From contig CDRNVI010000007.1 in NCBI GenBank assembly GCA_977017575.1, positions 1-64,000 on the forward strand: DNA of 64,000 bases, written 5' to 3'. Below are positions 19,403 through 28,037 of this stretch, piece by piece. The stretch comes from Paramoeba atlantica (Eukaryota; Discosea). Position numbers and translations under genes: made by a program. How positions within the stretch are numbered: position 1 is the first letter of the stretch; every line of letters starts with the position of its first letter. The notes beneath the pieces are model-generated. The model was not told where the DNA came from. It searched no databases and worked only from the letters and a program-made list of their open reading frames with translations.

Positions 19403-19692
19403 GATTCTTACATACCAGGACCCCTCTGACTTGCCCTACCTAACATTCCCGTTTTCGGGATATGTCGCGAGGTAGTCCTCTGGCCCGGGGCTATATGTTT
19501 TACTTTTTTTAAAGACTTTTTGTTGCACTGGAGGAACTGCAGGTGTGATATCACATGATCTCACGTGATCTCGCTTATAATACTAGCGATTTAGTTTTAG
19601 CGATTTATTGTACCGACTTATCGTCGCTTATGTTGTACTAGCGATTTTGTTCTAGCGATTTGGCAAGTTACTAAAACGTCATCTACATTTGT
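19403..19692. other. Intergenic with repeated TAGCGATTT motifs
   Basis: Between 19580 and 19662 the motif TAGCGATTT, or close variants, occurs four times, with a related 'atcgtcgctta'. It is preceded by the pair ATCACATGATCTCACGTGAT at about 19550-19569, which contains two E-box-like palindromes. This block ends 30 bases upstream of the second LRR gene and could be a regulatory or untranslated element. Nothing else is seen. Confidence 0.35.
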
Positions 19693-20583
19693 ATGGGTAT
19701 GTTTCTCAACGACATCCTTCGCATTGACGCCGCGGATGATCAACCACGACCCCGTCGAGCTCAGGAGGCGCACAAATCTTTGCTTGCCATAGAACTACAG
19801 CTTGACGCCTTTCTCTCCGGCATATTTTGTGGTAAGCACTCGTCATGGAACACAAGCGTACCCGGGTGTAACTGGTATGGAGTTCAGTGTGATGCATTTC
19901 AAATGGCACGTAAGATTGACTGGCGAGGCTGTATTTTGGGTGGTATCCCTAGTTGGGAAAACCTTCCCGGGACACTCAGTTGGTTTCTTTTAGGCTCAAA
20001 TTGGGGATTGAACAGCAGATGCAGTGGTGAAGTTTCTTTTGATGCCCTACCTCGAGGACTTACTTGTCTCGACTTGGGAAAAAATCAGTTTTCTGGCCCA
20101 ATTGTTACAGAAGATCTCCCTAATGCATTAGAACGACTTTTGCTCAACAACAATCATTTCTCGGGAATGATAGACTGGAGTACACTTCCACAGGGTTTGC
20201 GCAAGATTGATATCAATGGAAATGATCTCAATGGGACGCTTACCTGTGCCTCCCTTCCTCCTAATTTACGTAGTGTTGATATATCCAATAACATGTTCGT
20301 CGGAGAGTTGGCATTAGAAGAACTTCCAGCTTCGTTGTTCTTATTTAAAGCACAAAACAATTCGTTTACAGGAACACCACGATTTGACAAACTTCCACCG
20401 ACGATATCGTGCCTACAACTTCGACGTAATCGTCTCAGTGGACATGTAGATTTCTCCCATCTGCCTCGCGGAATGAGTGTGTTGTCGCTTGAAAATAACT
20501 GTATTGAGTCTTGTGTCCCGCATCGCTTTCCCAAGTGTGTTTCTTTATTTTGGAATCCTGCATGGAAGTCGAGTTATTATTAA
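19693..20583 (+). CDS. Leucine-rich-repeat protein, paralogue of 7289-8128
   Basis: The protein has 296 residues. The cap reads 'SWNTSVPGCNWYGVQC' (about 55-70), nearly the same as in the first LRR gene, and is followed by seven or eight repeats of 'LP..L..LDL..N.FSG'. The solenoid ends with 'LENNCIESCVPHRFPKCVS', a Cys-containing C-cap. No signal peptide is evident from either of the two adjacent Met codons (19693, 19699). The two LRR genes have diverged strongly outside the structural residues. The function is unknown. Confidence 0.75.
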   Translation: MGMFLNDILRIDAADDQPRPRRAQEAHKSLLAIELQLDAFLSGIFCGKHSSWNTSVPGCNWYGVQCDAFQMARKIDWRGCILGGIPSWENLPGTLSWFLLGSNWGLNSRCSGEVSFDALPRGLTCLDLGKNQFSGPIVTEDLPNALERLLLNNNHFSGMIDWSTLPQGLRKIDINGNDLNGTLTCASLPPNLRSVDISNNMFVGELALEELPASLFLFKAQNNSFTGTPRFDKLPPTISCLQLRRNRLSGHVDFSHLPRGMSVLSLENNCIESCVPHRFPKCVSLFWNPAWKSSYY

Positions 20584-21030
20584 CATTGCAATGTGAGTCC
20601 AACTGTTTGTTTTGACTCTGTGATAACTTCCAAGTCTCTTCTTCAAATGCTGTAACCTTTTTTAACCGTTGTATCTACCTGAACCAGCGATGAAGTGACC
20701 TTTTGGGGAGACGGAACCACAATGACGGGTTGATGAGGTACAAATTTTGTAGAACGTACTTGTCATTGAAGCTCGAATAAGAAAGGGCCTGTGGGTATAA
20801 AAAATTACAACATGTCGGACATCAAGCCATGTAATATACAACTTTGCGATTGGTTGAATGTTTGCAGTGTATCTCACAAAAAATAGGAATTCTGAGTTTT
20901 GAGCTAATTTTTGATACCCCCGTTACTTCGGACGGCAAGAAAATTTTAAAAAGTAAAATGTCATTAAGATTCGTAAGAATAGGAAGAGCTAGGTTTAAAG
21001 ATGATTAGTTTTATATAACAGCCCATCTCC
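20584..21030. other. Intergenic, weak hairpin only
   Basis: An imperfect inverted repeat, CAATGAC...GTAC against GTAC.TTGTCATTG, lies at about 20720-20770. No gene or repeat family is recognised. Confidence 0.4.
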
Positions 21031-21666
21031 ATGGCCTTTTTTGAAGCGTTTGTTCAATCTGTTCCAACGTCCGAATCGTCAGAAGCGGATGGTTCAGGCT
21101 TCAATAAACCAGTTGCAAGAATAAAAAAGCCTGAAATTTCCCCTCAAGTAACGAGACGTTCATTCTCCATTCATTGTCGAAATCAGGGGGCATTGAAACC
21201 TCCTTCGATCCCCCCATTGGAGCTTCACACGCTTACTGTAGAAAAAGATCTGCAGGATTCCTTAATGAGTACTGAAATAACTTCCGTGCAGCATTCTAAG
21301 TGGAATTTTGAGGACGGTGTGGAACTGCTCCCCAGCAAAGCCTCGACAACTTTTTCGAATTCCGCTTCCCCATCTTTCGAAAATTTCCTTAGTGACGATA
21401 TGATACAAAGCCTTCTTACGGTTGAAAAGGAAGAAATGGTACTTGAAGAAATGACTCAAATCCATACTTTCTCGGAGGCAGGAACATCGTTTAGAGAACA
21501 ATCGGATAGGCATCCTAATCCCGAAAGCTTAAATGCGTGTATATCCCGCGACCTTATCGGTGAAAAGCATTCACATACAAAAAGCTTTGAGTACCGCATG
21601 ATGTCGCTTGAGGTGGGAGGAGGTGAAGCAGATTTTCTAATGGATTCAGATAAAGATTCTGATTAA
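21031..21666 (+). CDS. Hypothetical acidic protein
   Basis: The protein has 211 residues, a clear ATG and a TAA stop. It is Ser/Glu-rich with low complexity throughout and probably disordered. A short basic stretch, 'ARIKKPEISPQVTRRSFS', lies near residue 30. Acidic helical segments include 'VEKEEMVLEEMTQIH', and the tail is 'MDSDKDSD'. No domain is recognised. It is kept as a gene because the frame fits the spacing and direction of its neighbours and the composition is protein-like. Confidence 0.5.
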   Translation: MAFFEAFVQSVPTSESSEADGSGFNKPVARIKKPEISPQVTRRSFSIHCRNQGALKPPSIPPLELHTLTVEKDLQDSLMSTEITSVQHSKWNFEDGVELLPSKASTTFSNSASPSFENFLSDDMIQSLLTVEKEEMVLEEMTQIHTFSEAGTSFREQSDRHPNPESLNACISRDLIGEKHSHTKSFEYRMMSLEVGGGEADFLMDSDKDSD

Positions 21667-22210
21667 ACTAATATAGGGACCGGAAGGTGTCTCCATAGAG
21701 AACGCGCATACGCATGTTGACTGGTATGTTATTTTACTTTAAAAGGGTTTTGCTGTTTCCTCAACAAAAAGCCCACTAATAAGGAAACATTGAAGGGGAT
21801 GCAGACAGTATCAGGAGGTTGCTGACAAAAGGTGCCAGACAGTGGCGAACGGTGGCGGTCAGTGGTAAATGGCGTGGGTATTTTTTGAGGTCGTCGAAAG
21901 GCCACTTGCACTCTGGCCATTGACTCTCGCCATTGACTAATGTGCGCTGTTTCATGACCAAACATTCAGTGGACCTACCGCCGCAGCGCGGGTGACACAC
22001 ACTCCTTGAATTGCCGATAGGAAACGCACCAAAACAAAGTGACGTATTTTTTAGCAAAAGGTTCGTTTTCTTTCTTATTGATTTCTTTTCACTGTAAATG
22101 AGCGAAAGCAGAAAAGAAAAATGTAATTCTCTCTGAAGGAAAATCTTAATGACGCAAACACTCTACAACACTGTAGTTCTATAACGTAGTACAATAATTT
22201 AAGCGATACC
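21667..22210. other. Intergenic, no gene seen
   Basis: About 540 bases between two host genes, including a slightly GC-richer part (21810-21960) with repeated 'agtgg.g' words and short 'gccattgac'/'ggccattgactc' duplications. No open frame or strong fold is evident. Confidence 0.4.
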
Positions 22211-23167
22211 ATGAATGTCACACTGGAACATAATTCAAATTCCACCCAACACAAACGAGCTGTTTCCCTACGAAATCCTATCCAGAGAATTCGTGAAAGA
22301 CTTGCCGCCACCCCACAGGTACGAGATCTCGTGCCTGGTAAATATGAGCGCTACGGTCACGTGCTAATTGTGCCTTGGAAGTGTCAGGACGCTTTCCCAT
22401 GCACGCTGGGATCGGCTCTTGCCCACGAACTACACGTGGATTGTATCCTCCAAGCTGCACCCTCCGCAGGCGATCTACGAGTGCCATTGAACAGTCGAAT
22501 CTTATGGATTTCACCGGAAGTTATTTCAAAATCTCCAGCTGTGACTCATCATGAGGAAGATGGCATTTGCTACGCGTTTGATGCTTCCAAGATTATGTTC
22601 TCAAGTGGAAATATTAAGGAACGTACTCGCTTTGGCAGAGACGTGAGAGCTGCCGCTGAGCGCGTGTTGGACATGTTTGCCGGCATTGGCTACTTTTCTC
22701 TTCCCTTGGCTGCGGGAAGATCGAGGTCGGGTACACGGTCAAAGCCAGAAAAGCCCGAGCTTCTGGTTGCGATAGAAAAGAATCCCGATAGTTTTCAATA
22801 TCTAAAACAGAACTTTGAGAAATATCGAAAGCGCGCATGCGCACATATTCTGCTTTTGGGCGACAACCGTCGCGTTGGCGACGAATATCGTCATACATTT
22901 CATCGAATCCTAATGGGATTTCTTCCCGACACGAGAAGATTTTTATCTCGTGCACTGGAATTTGCCAACGAATCGAGTGGTTCTTCAACCCCACGTTGCG
23001 TTATTCACTATCACTTTTTAAGCCATGCAAACAGATCCCCGCAGGACACTTTGGACGATGAGTTTTCTCCTCACACTTCGGGGGCACATTCCATCATGCA
23101 AATCAGAAAAATTAAATCCTTTTCACCGCTATTGTACCACATGGTAGCGGATGTCGCACTTCTCTAA
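22211..23167 (+). CDS. TYW2: TYW2/TRM5-type tRNA methyltransferase, probable wybutosine-synthesis protein 2
   Basis: The protein has 318 residues. The N-terminal part matches the TYW2/TRM5 fold ('ERYGHVLIVPWKCQDAF' and 'ALAHELHVDCILQ'). The SAM-binding motif I is 'VLDMFAGIGYFSLPLA' (about 151-166), followed by 'AIEKNPDSFQYLKQNF' (about 187). The motif near 'DEYRHTFHRILMGFLPDTRRFL' is closer to the 'D.V.LGL.P' block of TYW2/Trm12 than to the 'N.P' block of Trm5. TYW2 transfers the aminocarboxypropyl group of SAM to the tricyclic base at position 37 of tRNA-Phe. Trm5 methylates guanosine 37. The choice between the two rests on this one motif. Confidence 0.75.
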   Translation: MNVTLEHNSNSTQHKRAVSLRNPIQRIRERLAATPQVRDLVPGKYERYGHVLIVPWKCQDAFPCTLGSALAHELHVDCILQAAPSAGDLRVPLNSRILWISPEVISKSPAVTHHEEDGICYAFDASKIMFSSGNIKERTRFGRDVRAAAERVLDMFAGIGYFSLPLAAGRSRSGTRSKPEKPELLVAIEKNPDSFQYLKQNFEKYRKRACAHILLLGDNRRVGDEYRHTFHRILMGFLPDTRRFLSRALEFANESSGSSTPRCVIHYHFLSHANRSPQDTLDDEFSPHTSGAHSIMQIRKIKSFSPLLYHMVADVALL

Positions 23168-24116
23168 TCTAAAGAAGAAGACACCCAATAGTGATCTGAG
23201 AAAAAAACTGGAACACCATTATGAAGACAATAATCTTTCTTCAAGAATATCTTGTTACAAAATTCTCAGCTTGAGCATCTTTTTTATGGTATTTTATTGC
23301 GGGGGTTGTTTACAACCTCTGCCTCTCTCTTCTTTATGGTGTCCGGAGTAGGGTGGATCCAGCAGGGTGAGAAAAGGGGGTCCAGCCCCCCCCTCCTATC
23401 CTCGATTTGGGCACAAATCATGGTGCCTAAAAACGTAGGTCCCGGGACTTGAACCCAGGTAGTCCAGTTGGTAAGACCTGCCATTCATAATCTGGTGGTC
23501 GCAGGTTCGATTCCCGGCAGTGATATTTTCAGCCATACGCGGCGTCGTTAGTGGGAAGAAATTTGCGGAGCCCGTTTACCAACAACCACCGCTTTTTTAC
23601 GAAGCAGCTAGCACACCGACATTGGAGATTCTGCCACACCGAAAAAAACATTTTTTTTTCGCATTCCGTACAATAAAGCTGCGGAAGAGAATCTTGCTCA
23701 GACATAGCTACAGAGGAGGAAATCATGATACGGAGCTTGGTCGGAAAATTATTTTTTATTCTTTTGTATTCAGAAACGTAATCTCAAAGAGTACTAATTT
23801 CAAAAATGTAGATTAAAGGAAGATTTTTTGAAAATAATTTACCCAGTGCAACCTGTGTTACCCAGTGTTACCCATAGAAACTTTTAAAAAGGCGAACTTG
23901 CAGAAGCTCCATTGTAAGGTAGGATGACTGTAAATATTGTATGAGAATAGAGCTGCATGATGTTTCACCTTATAATTCGCTGTATAGAAACTGTAGAAAA
24001 TTATTTGATAGCATGAAATCTACAATTTCTGTTCTCTCGATGATATGCAGGCTATGAGTTTTACTTACCAAATTGTATATTCGCGCTACACGTTTTTGTT
24101 TGAGTGAACGTTCACG
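23168..24116. other. Intergenic region containing a tRNA-like element
   Basis: Apart from the tRNA-like sequence (next entry), this stretch has a GC-richer patch at 23300-23460 ('tggatccagcagggtgag...gggtccagcccccc'). The minus strand carries a separate T-arm-like word (GGGTTCAAGTCCCGGG, 23441-23456) followed by TTTTT. AT-rich DNA follows to 24116. 'acccagtg.aacc' is repeated twice near 23845. Confidence 0.4.
23453..23525 (+). pseudogene. tRNA-like sequence with CAT anticodon loop and intact A and B boxes
   Basis: A box TAGTCCAGTTGG is at 23460-23471 and B box GGTTCGATTCC at 23504-23514, at the normal tRNA spacing. The D stem pairs (GTC/GAC). The seven-base anticodon loop TTCATAA (23484-23490) would read CAU, a methionine-type anticodon. 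The anticodon stem has at least three mismatches, the T stem two, and the acceptor strands do not pair. It is therefore more likely a tRNA-derived pseudogene or SINE head than a working tRNA-Met. Confidence 0.5.
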
Positions 24117-25031
24117 ATGACGCAGTTCTACAATAGGCTGCTTTTTGCTAGCACAGCAGGATCATGTTGCCTTGCAAGCCTGATTCAACATCAATTCTGG
24201 GGAACTGTATTTTGTAGAGAAAAGGAAGGGAAAAATGTTGAGGACCTGCCGGGAAAGGAATATAACGTTGTCTCCAGTGAAAGATTCACCACTTGCCCCG
24301 TTAAACGCACTATTTATGAAACATCAGAAGTAAAGAGAATCACTCTTGAGTGCTTGCTTCCGGATGTGAAATCTTCGGAATCGCCATCCTACTCTGAGAT
24401 AATAGTGAAAGACTTAGAAGGGAATGAGGAATACTATCCTGCAGTAAAATCAGTATACTCCCCGGAAAGCAATGGCAATGATTTCGACGTTCTTGTCCGG
24501 AGAAGAAAATCTTCTCCTAATTCCATTTTTTTGCATTGCTTGCGCCCCACAGAAGATATCTCTGTCAAGGGACCGATAAGAACAAAAGTGGGTGACTTCG
24601 AGCACATTCAGTTGTTATTTGTTGTTAATGGATCAATGGCCATGGCTTACGCATTTGATATACTAACACAGCAAATCAATTATTACTGGAAGTGCAGCCG
24701 ACCTTTAGAAATTCATCTCTTGTATGCAGCGAAAACAACTTCAGATCTTGCTTTGCTTAAAGAACTAATATCCTTGCAAAAACGTATTGCTCTTCAGTCG
24801 AACATTAGTTTTTCCTCACATTTGACCGTAGAAAATGCAATATCGAAGTGGGCTGGTGGCTATGGTGCAATAGACAATAATCTGCTTTCGCTATTTCATG
24901 ACAGTAATAAATTTGGAGACGGAAAAGGTGCGTATTTACTAGGAAATAGTAAGTTTTGTTCCGATGCGCACCGCTTTCTGAATATGGAAAGAAATTGGGC
25001 ACAAGAAACCATTTTTTCGATTACCATTTAA
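24117..25031 (+). CDS. NADH-cytochrome b5 reductase-like protein, catalytic motifs degenerate
   Basis: The protein has 304 residues, with a short hydrophobic or presequence-like N-terminus ('LLFASTAGSCCLASLIQHQF'). The order of blocks follows the cytochrome b5 reductase/FNR family: 'VKSVYSPES' in place of the FAD-binding 'RPYTP.S'; 'FLHCLRPTEDISVKGP' for '...L..GD...GP'; 'LLFVVNGSMAMAYAFDIL' for the NADH loop 'GGTGITP'; 'PLEIHLLYAAKTTSDLALLKELISL' for '..LLYAN...DILLR.EL'; and 'GNSKFCSDAHRFLN' for 'CGPP.M'. The FAD arginine, the Gly-rich NADH loop and the CGPP motif are all lost. By inference it is a non-catalytic or highly divergent, possibly mitochondrial, member that kept the fold. It could serve as a structural subunit. 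Confidence 0.6.
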   Translation: MTQFYNRLLFASTAGSCCLASLIQHQFWGTVFCREKEGKNVEDLPGKEYNVVSSERFTTCPVKRTIYETSEVKRITLECLLPDVKSSESPSYSEIIVKDLEGNEEYYPAVKSVYSPESNGNDFDVLVRRRKSSPNSIFLHCLRPTEDISVKGPIRTKVGDFEHIQLLFVVNGSMAMAYAFDILTQQINYYWKCSRPLEIHLLYAAKTTSDLALLKELISLQKRIALQSNISFSSHLTVENAISKWAGGYGAIDNNLLSLFHDSNKFGDGKGAYLLGNSKFCSDAHRFLNMERNWAQETIFSITI

Positions 25032-25316
25032 AAAGCCAGAATACGAGCTACACTGGCTCAACCTTCGTGTACCGTCCAAGGACTGCGAAGCTAGAGGCCC
25101 AGGGCCTTGAGTCTTCGGACATTTTCGAGAATTGATATTCTTTACGCTACTTGTGCATAGACTTAACGTCACTTTTTTGAGAAAAGCTATATATGATTTG
25201 GGTATTGAATACAGTACAACGAGAGAATTTTCTTTTGTCAATGAACTAATTTAATAGATGATAAAAATAGATATGCATTTCGACTATTTACTTTGGTGTT
25301 TCTCTCTTTCTTCCCT

Positions 25317-25991
25317 ATGGCCTCTCGTGCACATGCGCGCCCAGAAAAGTCTCCTATCTCACCGCTTGCTTTGGATATTGCGAACCTCTACATGAAGTCT
25401 TTTGAGATTAATGAAGGTGAATGTTTGCTACGAAATCTTGTGAGCGAGCTTGAGCGAGGGGGGTTTATCTCAGTACATTTAGCCCTTTATCGCCCTGAAA
25501 ATTTTGATGCAGTTTACGCCCAAATTCCTCATGCATCACATGAGTGTCCCCAGCATATTTGCGCAACACACAATGAATTCCTGCAGATTGTGTATTCTCA
25601 CATTATTGGATATTTTACCCTTACAAACTGGAAGACGAATCCGAAATGTTGGACCTTTGCTCTCACCTTACTTTTGGCGATTTACACTACGATACCAACG
25701 CCTAAGGTATTCTCAAGCAGCACTCTTAACTTACTGCGCAACAAGATTCCTCTGACGCCTCACATCGTTCGTCAATTGAGGCATTTTTTGGATGCATGTT
25801 TGAAAAGCGAGAACTCCGAATTGAACCGAAGGCTATCCCGTTGCGCTAAACTCCACACAGCTCAAGTTCTCCTAGAAATACATGAATTACATGCCGTTCG
25901 TCTTTGTCCTGAAACACAGGCGTGGTATGCGATTGAAATGTTGCGCGCTCACCACAAAATATCGGCACTGAAACCACTGTCCCCGGGATAA
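25317..25991 (+). CDS. Hypothetical protein
   Basis: There are 224 residues from the ATG at 25317 to a TAA stop. The start lies directly after a pyrimidine tract ('tttctctctttcttccct'). If this tract guides trans-splicing, the true start may be the next Met, 25 codons on. Mostly helical, with a mildly hydrophobic stretch 'CWTFALTLLLAIYTTIP' near residue 125 and 'TPHIVRQLRHFLDACL'. No family is recognised. It sits between the reductase-like gene and the small membrane protein at 27202. Confidence 0.5.
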   Translation: MASRAHARPEKSPISPLALDIANLYMKSFEINEGECLLRNLVSELERGGFISVHLALYRPENFDAVYAQIPHASHECPQHICATHNEFLQIVYSHIIGYFTLTNWKTNPKCWTFALTLLLAIYTTIPTPKVFSSSTLNLLRNKIPLTPHIVRQLRHFLDACLKSENSELNRRLSRCAKLHTAQVLLEIHELHAVRLCPETQAWYAIEMLRAHHKISALKPLSPG

Positions 25992-26381
25992 ATTTACGGC
26001 TGTATATTTAGTGAAATCGTATTAGCTTCACGGCTCTTTCTACAAACTCATCTACAAGCTCACAATCGTTTCCGAAGTAAAACACATCTTTTCAATTCAA
26101 TTTCATACCTGGCGAGCTGGCACAACTGTTTGCTTCGGTAGCATTCTGTGGTTTGTCGGACCATGTGGGGTCTTCACGCCTTGCGATGACGTAGCTTCCG
26201 AAGATTGCGCTTCGGAACATGTGTTGTAGGCAAGAAGTCAGAGGGTGTCTAGATAATAGAGCCTTGATGTGAAGCATTGTTTCGCATCTTTTTAAAATAA
26301 TACTCGCATCGCGTTCCAAGTTATTTAAGCATTCTGAGCATAATGAGTCTTCTCAGAGTATCATTTTAGATTAGATAAATA
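25992..26381. other. Intergenic with a dispersed-repeat head at about 26088-26124
   Basis: The 37 bases from 26088 (TTTCAATTCAATTTCATACC, then TGGCGAGCTGGCACAAC) match 37859-37895 at 31 of 37 positions. The second half resembles a tRNA A box ('GCGAGCCGGCAGAGC' in the other copy). This suggests a small retroposon end shared by the two loci. No gene is supported in this stretch. Confidence 0.4.
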
Positions 26382-26498
26382 CTGTGCCCCCCCCACTTAT
26401 TCCTCATAGTCCCCCCCCCCCTCCCCACGTATTTGTCCTTTTCGACGAGACTGGGCAGGAGGCGCCGCGAAGCGGCGCCGGATTTTTTTTTTGTTGGG
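26382..26498. repeat. C-tract end, GC-hairpin and T-run
   Basis: 26382-26402 (CTGTGCCCCCCCCACTTATT) is a C-tract end of the CACTTA type. A second C-run lies at 26411. The hairpin GCGCCGCGAAGCGGCGCC at 26462-26479 is followed by a T-run and then a G-run (26497-26504). The order C-run, hairpin, T-run, G-run is the same as at 9047 and 8561. Confidence 0.65.
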
Positions 26499-26779
26499 GG
26501 GGGCTCAATTTTTTCCCTACGAACCTCATACATACAGTATATCAGAGCCCTACGTAAGTTTGTATTTATATGTTGTCTGCTTCAAAATTTTGATATCACA
26601 ATACCTAGCTAGGTTTCTAACTTTTTTTGGGTTCCTTCCATTGTATGGATAATAGTTATTCACCCCCACCCCCACTCCCTTCTCCCCTCACTACGAACAG
26701 TTCAGTCATTCCCCACCGCCATCCCAGTCGTCTCAATGAAAAAAGTTTGGGACCTTTGTTTCATATAACCAAACAAGTT

Positions 26780-26950
26780 GACCCCCCCACTTAATTGTCT
26801 TTTTTTCGAAAAATTGGTGACAAATAAGTGGGGCGGGGGCACAATACTATCCCCCCCTATTTAACGGGGCTCCGATTTTGGACAAAATGTCCTGTTAAAG
26901 GGGGGGTACATAGAAAAAGATGTGAATAAAAATTCGGCGCCGCTTCGCGG
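26780..26950. repeat. Two adjacent C-tract palindromes and an inverted GC-hairpin
   Basis: The first palindrome (TTAATTGTC family) pairs GACCCCCCCACTTAATTGTC (26780-26799) with GTGACAAATAAGTGGGGCGG (26817 on). The second (TTTAACGGGGC family) pairs CCCCCCCTATTTAACGGGGC (26851-26870) with CCTGTTAAAGGGGGGGTAC (26891-26909). A reverse-oriented GC-hairpin, GGCGCCGCTTCGCGGCC, lies at 26936-26952. Three related modules sit within 170 bases. Confidence 0.7.
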
Positions 26951-27080
26951 CCCCTTTTTTGTCGTTGCTAAACAAAGTCTTTTGATGCATTTTTTGATGT
27001 TGGGGTAGCTATTAAAGTGGTGATTCGACAAATTTTTCTCTACTTCCCGGAAATACTTTTTGGCTTTCTAGACTAGAAGG

Positions 27081-27132
27081 TCCTATTAAAGGGAGGGGAC
27101 GTCGCGCATAGCCCTATTAAATAGGGGGGGTA
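27081..27132. repeat. C-tract family (TTTAATAGGGC), tandem arms
   Basis: CCTATTAAAGGGAGGGGAC (about 27092-27110) and GCCCTATTAAATAGGGGGGG (27110-27129) are in the same orientation. The whole unit is an inverted copy of 40692-40739, where the two arms have the same order and spacing. Confidence 0.65.
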
Positions 27133-27201
27133 GTGATACATTCAGCTTATACCAAAAATGAATTAGAAAGAATGGTGTTTGGAGCAATCTGAATATTTCT
27201 C

Positions 27202-27546
27202 ATGAGACAAATATTTATGTCTACCATGGCCAACAAACTAACAAAAGAGAACGCAATAATCTGTACTACATTCGCTTGTGCGGGGTCATCTAGTTTGCTG
27301 GTTGCTCGTCCGATTATGGACTATTTCCGTCGTTCGAAAAGCCTCGAAGCTTACATTCCCAATGATACACTCCTTCATGGGCCAAATGCATATCGAATGA
27401 TGTACGTCCTGGTAATGTCGCCTACATATTCGGTCGTTCTTCTCTTTTTCGGAAACTTATTTGGTCGTGGAGCATATTTTAATAAATTCGTGTACAAAAT
27501 GTGGTCACGATTTCTCCCCAGACGCGCACTGAATCGGTTTTGTTAA
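27202..27546 (+). CDS. Small membrane protein, possible DUF6787-like
   Basis: The protein has 114 residues. Internal Met codons at positions 6 and 9 are alternative starts. It has two hydrophobic segments: 'AIICTTFACAGSSSLLVARPIM' (about 18-40) and 'MMYVLVMSPTYSVVLLFFGNLFGR' (about 66-90). A basic, aromatic tail ends 'FNKFVYKMWSRFLPRRAL'. The order of Gly/Ser-rich helix, 'Y....', and 'FGNLFGR..YF.KF..KM..R' recalls the small DUF6787-type proteins of bacteria and mitochondria, judged by eye only. The protein is probably in a mitochondrial or other internal membrane. Its function is unknown. Confidence 0.55.
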   Translation: MRQIFMSTMANKLTKENAIICTTFACAGSSSLLVARPIMDYFRRSKSLEAYIPNDTLLHGPNAYRMMYVLVMSPTYSVVLLFFGNLFGRGAYFNKFVYKMWSRFLPRRALNRFC

Positions 27547-27929
27547 TGCAGCGTACATCATAGTTCACCCCACTTTCCTCTGAAATGTGCCTGAAAAGTT
27601 GGTCCATATTTGTCTTGATCTAAACAGTTTGAATACTCTATCCTTGTGATCGCCTAAATTGAAGTAAAATAACGGCTTCCTGAATGATCACACTTGGGTT
27701 GAAGTTCTTTACGACATAATAAATTGACATGCAGTGACCCTCCTTTTATATTCACCCCCCCGATCAATACATATAAATAGAGGCAATTTCGTGTGGTCCA
27801 AACTTGAAAAATCAAAAATGGGGAGGGGACCACGCACGATCATTCGCTTGAAATACAAAAAAAAGATATAAATTTCGTTTTAAGATTTTTTTTAGAAAAA
27901 AATTGTAGTAATTTACCTATTTTAAGAAG

Positions 27930-28024
27930 GTGACTGATAACTAGGGGGGATAGTCGACAAAAAAATCGAAGCCCCAAAAAGTGACAGATAACTAGTGGGG
28001 GTGACGTGTGACAGATAACTAGGG
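27930..28024. repeat. C-tract family (AGTTATCTGTCAC), three direct arms
   Basis: Three same-strand copies of GTGAC(A)GATAACTAG.GGGGG start near 27930, 27981 and 28006. The last runs into 'tacagta' and the left end of the Tc1-like transposon. The reverse complement of this end, with CTGTA before the C-run, is at 55974-56000. The 27547-27930 stretch before it holds a looser inverted pair (CGTGTGGTCC near 27793 with GGACCACGCACG near 27828) and no gene. Confidence 0.6.
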
Positions 28025-28037
28025 TACAGTATTATTA

